DNA of 64,000 bases from contig JACJXZ010000003.1 of the NCBI GenBank assembly GCA_020636375.1, positions 62,001 to 126,000 on the forward strand. Reading direction: 5' to 3'. The DNA is from Lewinellaceae bacterium (GTDB taxonomy: Bacteria > Bacteroidota > Bacteroidia > Chitinophagales > Saprospiraceae). A model generated the notes under the pieces. It did no database searches, had not been told where the DNA came from, and saw nothing but the letters and a program-made list of their open reading frames with translations. Numbering within the stretch: position 1 is the stretch's first letter; every line of letters begins with the position of its first letter. Of this stretch, positions 59,640 through 64,000 are shown piece by piece. The position numbers and the translations under genes were made by a program.

Positions 59640-60295
59640 GCGGCCGCCTTCCTGATGTCTACGCATTCCAGAACTGGCTTTTCGTACCCCCTCTTCGTTA
59701 CGTTGATCATCGCCCGCCCGATCTCCTCCAGCTTCACCACATATTTGGGAAACAGCGCTTTAAAAACCGGATACAAAAAGCCCAGCACTTTATAGGCCGG
59801 CAGCGTATTCTTCATGCCCGGCATAGGGTGGATGTAGCCGGGGCGGAACGCATAGGTGCCTTTGAACGGCACCTTCTGCAGGCCGTTTTCCGTCTTGCCC
59901 TTCACCCGGGCCCACATGCTGCGGCCCTGCTCGCTGCTGTCGGTCCCGGCGCCGGAAACGTAGCAGAACGTCATGTCCGGGTTTAGATGGGCCAGAGTGT
60001 CGGCCACGTGCAGCGTCAGGTTGTAGGTGAGGTGGTAGTAATCCGCTTCGTTCATGCCGACGGAGGAGACGCCGAGGCAGAAGTAGCAGGCGTTGTAGCC
60101 GGAGAGCTGACCTTCGATGGAGGACAGGTCGTGGAAATCTTTATGAATGACCTCCTTTAACTTCTCGTGCTGGACATCACAGGGCCGGCGGTTGATGACG
60201 AGTACGGATTCCACATCGGGATGCCGGAGGCACTGGTACAGGACGCCCTCTCCGACCATGCCGGTGACCCCGGTGATGATAGCTTTTATTTTCAT
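59618..60295 (-). CDS. NAD(P)-binding epimerase-like protein
   Basis: 225 residues. The Rossmann motif GVTGMVGEG is at about 8-16, with an NAD(P)-binding Arg pair (INRRP). The family is the atypical NAD-dependent epimerase/dehydratase group (oxidoreductase HTATIP2/YbjT-like), with a YVSGAGTDSSEQG segment in place of the usual catalytic Ser and a RPGYIHP loop. Probably a cytoplasmic reductase of unknown substrate. The C-terminal residues ALVPRSS are encoded by a 38-bp repeat, so the original terminus may have been replaced. Confidence 0.85.
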   Translation of the reverse strand: MKIKAIITGVTGMVGEGVLYQCLRHPDVESVLVINRRPCDVQHEKLKEVIHKDFHDLSSIEGQLSGYNACYFCLGVSSVGMNEADYYHLTYNLTLHVADTLAHLNPDMTFCYVSGAGTDSSEQGRSMWARVKGKTENGLQKVPFKGTYAFRPGYIHPMPGMKNTLPAYKVLGFLYPVFKALFPKYVVKLEEIGRAMINVTKRGYEKPVLECVDIRKAAALVPRSS

Positions 60296-60392
60296 GGCAG
60301 TTTGTTATAAAAAATCTCTCCCAAGCTGATAACCGCCCTCAAGGTCTGTAATAAATGGGTGAATCCAATTTTTTACACCCAAAAAAACGGAC

Positions 60393-61127
60393 ATGAAAGT
60401 TCAAAGCCGGAGAAACAAGCTCGAAACCAGGATCGTCAGCTCTGCCGCAACCATCGCTTACCAGCAGGATATGTGGAATTTGTACGCCAATTACTATCAG
60501 GTCAGCCAGCAGTCCTTTTTCGACCGTTTCAAAACAAACGACCTCTACGCTCTTTACACTTATGGCAAGCAGATCGTCGGCTTCACCGGTTTCAGGATGA
60601 AAATGGTGGAAACGGAACACGGCCCCTGCCAGACCCTGTACATTGGGCAGACGGTCATGGACAGCCAGTTCCGGGGGCAGTCTTTGCTCCCCCGTACCTG
60701 CTGCCTGTTATTCGCCAGGCATTTTTTAACCAATCCCCGCTGCCCTATATACGTCTGGTGCGACGCGCTGACCTACAAGCCTTATCTGCTTTTTGCCAAC
60801 TCGTTGAACACTTACTTCCCTACCCGCCACCAGGCCACGCCCCCCCGGGAAAAAGCGATCATCGATCAACTGGGCCGCCACTATTATGGCGCCAACTACG
60901 ACGAAGAACGGGGAACCGTCAGAAAAACGGCCAATGTCATCTCCGATCCCTCCGCCACCATCACCCCGGAACACCGGCTCAACCCGGACATCGACTTCTT
61001 CGCCCGGGCAAATCCCGGCCATGCAGAAGGCCACGGCCTGCTCACCATCGCCCGGATAGACTGGAACAATTTCCGGTTCCTGCTGAAGAAGTGCCTGAAG
61101 AAGAAGTTGGGGTTGGCGGTTCATTAG
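60393..61127 (+). CDS. Conserved-looking protein, possible GNAT-like fold
   Basis: 244 residues, ATG at 60393, diverging from the epimerase-like gene by 97 bases. A stretch (QIVGFTGFRMKMVETEHGPC, then YIGQTVMDSQFRGQSLLPRT and FARHFLTNPRCPIYVWCDAL) has the strand-strand-helix pattern of GNAT acetyltransferases, with QFRGQSL in the place of the acetyl-CoA-binding loop. The usual Q/RxxGxG/A motif is imperfect, so the assignment is weak. The C-terminus is basic (LLKKCLKKKLG). No signal peptide. Its stop codon overlaps the first bases of a 160-bp inverted repeat. Confidence 0.75.
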   Translation: MKVQSRRNKLETRIVSSAATIAYQQDMWNLYANYYQVSQQSFFDRFKTNDLYALYTYGKQIVGFTGFRMKMVETEHGPCQTLYIGQTVMDSQFRGQSLLPRTCCLLFARHFLTNPRCPIYVWCDALTYKPYLLFANSLNTYFPTRHQATPPREKAIIDQLGRHYYGANYDEERGTVRKTANVISDPSATITPEHRLNPDIDFFARANPGHAEGHGLLTIARIDWNNFRFLLKKCLKKKLGLAVH

Positions 61128-61285
61128 AGTTGATGCGTTGGGCCATCATGGGTTAAAAATGGCTCTTTTCTTCCCACACTATGCCTTTTTTCGGTCACGT
61201 AGCTAGGCTATGCTCCCTCAAAAAGCCTGCGTGTGGTCGAAAATAGCTCATTTTTACCACCACGCTGCCCCAACGCATCAACTCT
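61126..61285. repeat. 160-bp near-palindromic element (MITE-like)
   Basis: The outer 17 bases AGAGTTGATGCGTTGGG are perfectly inverted at the far end. Imperfect pairing continues inward (AAAAATG, TTTTC, CCACAC, GCCTTTTT words on both arms) to a centre near GTAGCTAGGC. ATT flanks it on both sides as a possible 3-bp target duplication. Confidence 0.65.
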
Positions 61286-61312
61286 ATTCCAGCAGATAAC
61301 AAAAAAGCACTA

Positions 61313-61345
61313 AGACCTGACAAGTTTCGAAATCTTGCCAGGTCT
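61313..61345. repeat. AGACCTGACAAG hairpin
   Basis: AGACCTGACAAG and CTTGCCAGGTCT pair at 11 of 12 positions with a 9-base loop. A common kind of small palindrome in Bacteroidota intergenic regions; possible terminator. Confidence 0.6.
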
Positions 61346-61420
61346 CAAATCTTAAATGGGTATTGATTTTAATTATGATTACCGCTTTTAGGCGAACAAT
61401 CCCTAAATTTATACTCAACG

Positions 61421-61530
61421 GCAATAGGTTTTCCCGACACTTTGTGTGCGGGACAGGTAGTGCATTTTGGGTGGACTTCCCCTTTAGGGGATTTGAGGGG
61501 CGGGGGGAGGCAATGCACAAAACCTATTGC
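61421..61530. repeat. Inverted repeat with CCCCTTTAGGGG core
   Basis: GCAATAGGTTTT (61421-61432) and its perfect complement (61519-61530) enclose TCCCCTTTAGGGGATTTG and a G-run. The core resembles those at about 1480-1524 and 46863-46895 while the arms differ in each copy. Confidence 0.65.
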
Positions 61531-61576
61531 AGCGTAGTATAGCTCTACGTGATCATTTGGGAAAAATCGATACACC

Positions 61577-64000
61577 ATGAAGCAAATCATCATTGCGATC
61601 CTGTGTTTAACCCCATCCATTTTTTGCGCACAGGCCATCGATTCTCCTGCTGTTGAAAATGAAGTAGACAGCCTTATTGAGTTGTCAAAGAGCCTGATTG
61701 ACGAACGGCAATTTGACGAAGCGCTGGAAGTCAATGAAATGGCAAAAAAAATAGCGGAGAAGCAATTGGGAAACACCTCGGCCGCCTACGCCAGGAGTTG
61801 TTTGTATCATGGCGTGATCCTAAGTTATACCAATGATTTTGAGGAAGCAGAAAAATGGTACCTCAAAGCCAAAGCCCTCTACGAAGACGAGATAGGCACC
61901 GAAAATCCGGACTATGCCAAATGCCTTTATGAGTCCGGTTATTTAAAGTACACAACGGGCCAATATGCAGCAGCCGAAGATTTTTATCTCCAATCAAAAA
62001 GCATCACGGAAAAAACGCAGGGCAGAGAAAGCCCAAGCTATGGCATTTGCCTGAACGCACTGGCACTCTTGTATTGGCGAATGGGCCATTATGATCAGTC
62101 TGAACAGTTTTACCTTGAAACAAAAGATGTTTATGAAAAAGTATACGGAAAAGAAAACGTCCGATATGCTGCCGCCCTCAATAACCTGGGTTCACTGTAC
62201 AATAGCATCGGGGAATATGAAAAAGCCGAAGCATTCCTGGCTGAAGGCCTCGGGGTAAAGGAAAGAACGGTGGGCCGAGAGCACCCCAGTTTTGCGCAAA
62301 GCCTGGTCAACCTGGGCAACCTGTATGCTGATATGGGGCGCGATGATAAAGCCGAAGCACAATACCTCGAAGCGATCCCGATACTGGCTGCAACATTAGG
62401 CAAAAACACTGCTAAATATGCCTCCTCCGTCGGCAACCTGGCCTTGTTGTATAATGAAATGGGCTATTATGAAAAGGCGGAACCGCTTTACCTCGAATCC
62501 AACGCCATCAAAGAAAGCATTCTGGGAACCGAACATCCCAGTTATGCCATAGGGCTGAGCAATATGGCCGTTTTGTACATGAACATGGGCAATTTTAAAA
62601 AAGCAGAAGCCTGTTTATTAAAGGGCAAGGAAATACGGTTAACAACCCTGGGCCGGCAACATGTTGAGTATGCAGGCAACCTGGCCATTTTAGGCCGCCT
62701 GTACATTTTAATGGGCAATTATCCGGAAGCGGAGCGGTTCCTGCTCGAAGCGAAAGGGATTTTTGAAGACGAGCTGGACAACCAGAAACATACCCTTTAT
62801 TTGAACTGCCTGAATTTCCTGGCAAATTTGTATACGTTCACCGGCCGTTTCGAAGAGGCGGAAAAATACTATCTTCTTACCCTCTCTAAATGGAAAGAAA
62901 CGGGAGGAAAAGACCCGGGAACTTATGCAGTATATCTGGACGACCTTGGGGTTTTGTACACCCGTATGGGTAATTACCAAAAAGCCGAAGCGCTTCATCT
63001 GGAAGCGAATGCCATTTTCGAGAACACCCTGGGCAAAGAGCACGCCAACTATTCCAGGAGTTTACAAAACCTGGGCAACCTTTACGTACTTGCCGGCCGA
63101 TACCACAAGGCCGGCACTCTTTTCAGCGAAGCGTCGGCCCTCCGGCAATCCCTGATGCTTAATGCCCTGCACCATTTGTCCGAGCCGGAAATGAATGAAT
63201 ATCTCGGGATTTTTGCGGCCAGCCAGGCCGAAATACTTTCGTTTGCTTATTTGCCAGGCAATCAAAGTTCTTCTATTGTCTGCACCTGTTTCGACAATAT
63301 TCTTTTTTACAAGGGCTTCCTGCTAAACTCCCTGAACCACGTCAGGAAACTGGCGCTTTCCAATCCTGACGCGCGCGAGCAATACCAGGCGCTGAAATCC
63401 TGTGAGCGCCAGTTAGCTAAAGCCTATGCCCGCCCTGTTTCCGAACGGGACAGTATTAAGATTTCGGAACTCCGGGAAAAAGCCAACGCGCTCGAAAAAG
63501 GCCTCGCCCGTACCGTAGCCGGTTATGAGGAAGCCGTTCGCCAGGTGAAATGGCAGGAGGTGCGGCAAAACCTGAAAGCAGGCGAAGCCGCACTGGAATT
63601 TGTCCATTTCCCGGTTATGCGCGAAGGGTCAGCGGATAGCGTGCTTTACGTAGCCCTTTTGTTGCGCCCTGAAGATGAACAGCCCACGTTCATCCCTTTG
63701 TTTGAGGAAAAGCAGCTTCAGCAATTGATTTCGGGAGACAACGAGGCAGAGATCATCGCGGCAGCTTATGCCACCCGGGGGGTAGAGCCTCGTCAAAATG
63801 AACAGTTGACAGGTTTGTACAACCTGCTGTGGGGGCCCCTGGAAAAATATCTGGAAGACATAGAGAAGGTCTATTTTTCCCCATCCGGCTGGCTGCACCG
63901 CATCAACTTCAACGCGATTCCAACAGGAAATGGAGAAGCGTGTTTGGCCGATCGGGCCCGGTTGGTCCGGCTGGGAAGCACTCGTTCTTTGTCCGCCCCG
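61577..64000 (+). CDS. Exported TPR-CHAT protein, N-terminal part
   Basis: ATG at 61577 opens a frame of 808 codons that runs off the window. A signal peptide (IIIAILCLTPSIFCAQA) is followed by about 12 TPRs of the kinesin-light-chain type (YA-LNNLGSLYNSIGEYEKAE) to residue about 540. A helical linker follows (about 560-660), then the start of a CHAT domain from about residue 665 (EAALEFVHFPVMREG; VYFSPSGWLHRINFNAIP). The catalytic His and Cys lie beyond the window. It has the same plan as the two CHAT genes at 15.5-22 kb but only modest sequence similarity. Likely periplasmic or surface; substrate unknown. Confidence 0.87.
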   Translation, partial: MKQIIIAILCLTPSIFCAQAIDSPAVENEVDSLIELSKSLIDERQFDEALEVNEMAKKIAEKQLGNTSAAYARSCLYHGVILSYTNDFEEAEKWYLKAKALYEDEIGTENPDYAKCLYESGYLKYTTGQYAAAEDFYLQSKSITEKTQGRESPSYGICLNALALLYWRMGHYDQSEQFYLETKDVYEKVYGKENVRYAAALNNLGSLYNSIGEYEKAEAFLAEGLGVKERTVGREHPSFAQSLVNLGNLYADMGRDDKAEAQYLEAIPILAATLGKNTAKYASSVGNLALLYNEMGYYEKAEPLYLESNAIKESILGTEHPSYAIGLSNMAVLYMNMGNFKKAEACLLKGKEIRLTTLGRQHVEYAGNLAILGRLYILMGNYPEAERFLLEAKGIFEDELDNQKHTLYLNCLNFLANLYTFTGRFEEAEKYYLLTLSKWKETGGKDPGTYAVYLDDLGVLYTRMGNYQKAEALHLEANAIFENTLGKEHANYSRSLQNLGNLYVLAGRYHKAGTLFSEASALRQSLMLNALHHLSEPEMNEYLGIFAASQAEILSFAYLPGNQSSSIVCTCFDNILFYKGFLLNSLNHVRKLALSNPDAREQYQALKSCERQLAKAYARPVSERDSIKISELREKANALEKGLARTVAGYEEAVRQVKWQEVRQNLKAGEAALEFVHFPVMREGSADSVLYVALLLRPEDEQPTFIPLFEEKQLQQLISGDNEAEIIAAAYATRGVEPRQNEQLTGLYNLLWGPLEKYLEDIEKVYFSPSGWLHRINFNAIPTGNGEACLADRARLVRLGSTRSLSAP

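Noticed and set aside
1..64000. rRNA, tRNA or known riboswitch genes
   Set aside because: I read the intergenic regions on both strands and saw no cloverleaf with a CCA or T-loop signature and no rRNA-like block. Weak or unusual RNAs could be missed by eye.

Overview
The window reads as a piece of a Bacteroidota chromosome, most likely of the class Saprospiria. Supporting this are type IX secretion (T9SS) C-terminal sorting domains, a SusC/SusD pair, promoters of the Bacteroidota form (TTG, about 20 bases, then TAnnTTTG), very large multidomain secreted proteins, and an atpD-atpC pair away from other ATP synthase genes. The class assignment is inference. I saw no rRNA, tRNA, CRISPR array, insertion sequence or phage module.

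Layout. 1-6 kb: the end of a PpiD/SurA-type periplasmic prolyl isomerase, a 41-residue membrane microprotein between hairpins, and two tandem long-chain acyl-CoA ligases. 6-24.3 kb: a secreted endonuclease/exonuclease/phosphatase-fold protein, then a protease-rich block: a papain-like lipoprotein, a 1710-residue subtilisin-like T9SS cargo, two exported TPR-CHAT (caspase-like) proteins, and an ECF sigma factor overlapping a single-span TPR membrane protein that may be its anti-sigma factor. The papain-like gene, the subtilisin-like gene and the sigma gene share an upstream element, GGSACA-N14-YTCACTAAY. I propose this as the promoter of that sigma factor; it is the strongest candidate for an undescribed regulatory system here.

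24.3-33.4 kb: an AAA ATPase/DUF234 gene whose promoter lies inside a two-tier palindrome, a TetR regulator and an NmrA-like reductase that share an operator, a TPR gene remnant, an outer-membrane-like protein, atpDC, and an ECF sigma/RskA-type anti-sigma pair. 33.7-47.7 kb: a giant protein with 12 CHRD domains built as two copies of a six-CHRD-plus-linker block, a YCII lipoprotein, two Asp-box beta-propeller T9SS proteins, a lipoprotein-type pirin and a DedA membrane protein.

47.8-64 kb: a DeoR/GlpR regulator, SusD, SusC and a third Asp-box propeller protein on one strand. Then comes a gene graveyard (Uma2-like, MscS-like, MgtE, a T9SS tail, Gfo/Idh/MocA), a zinc-ribbon protein, a nucleoside-diphosphate-sugar epimerase-like protein, an unrecognised protein and the start of a third exported TPR-CHAT protein.

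Intergenic space is crowded with several families of dispersed and inverted repeats. These families recur at distant sites in the window and fill almost every long gap.
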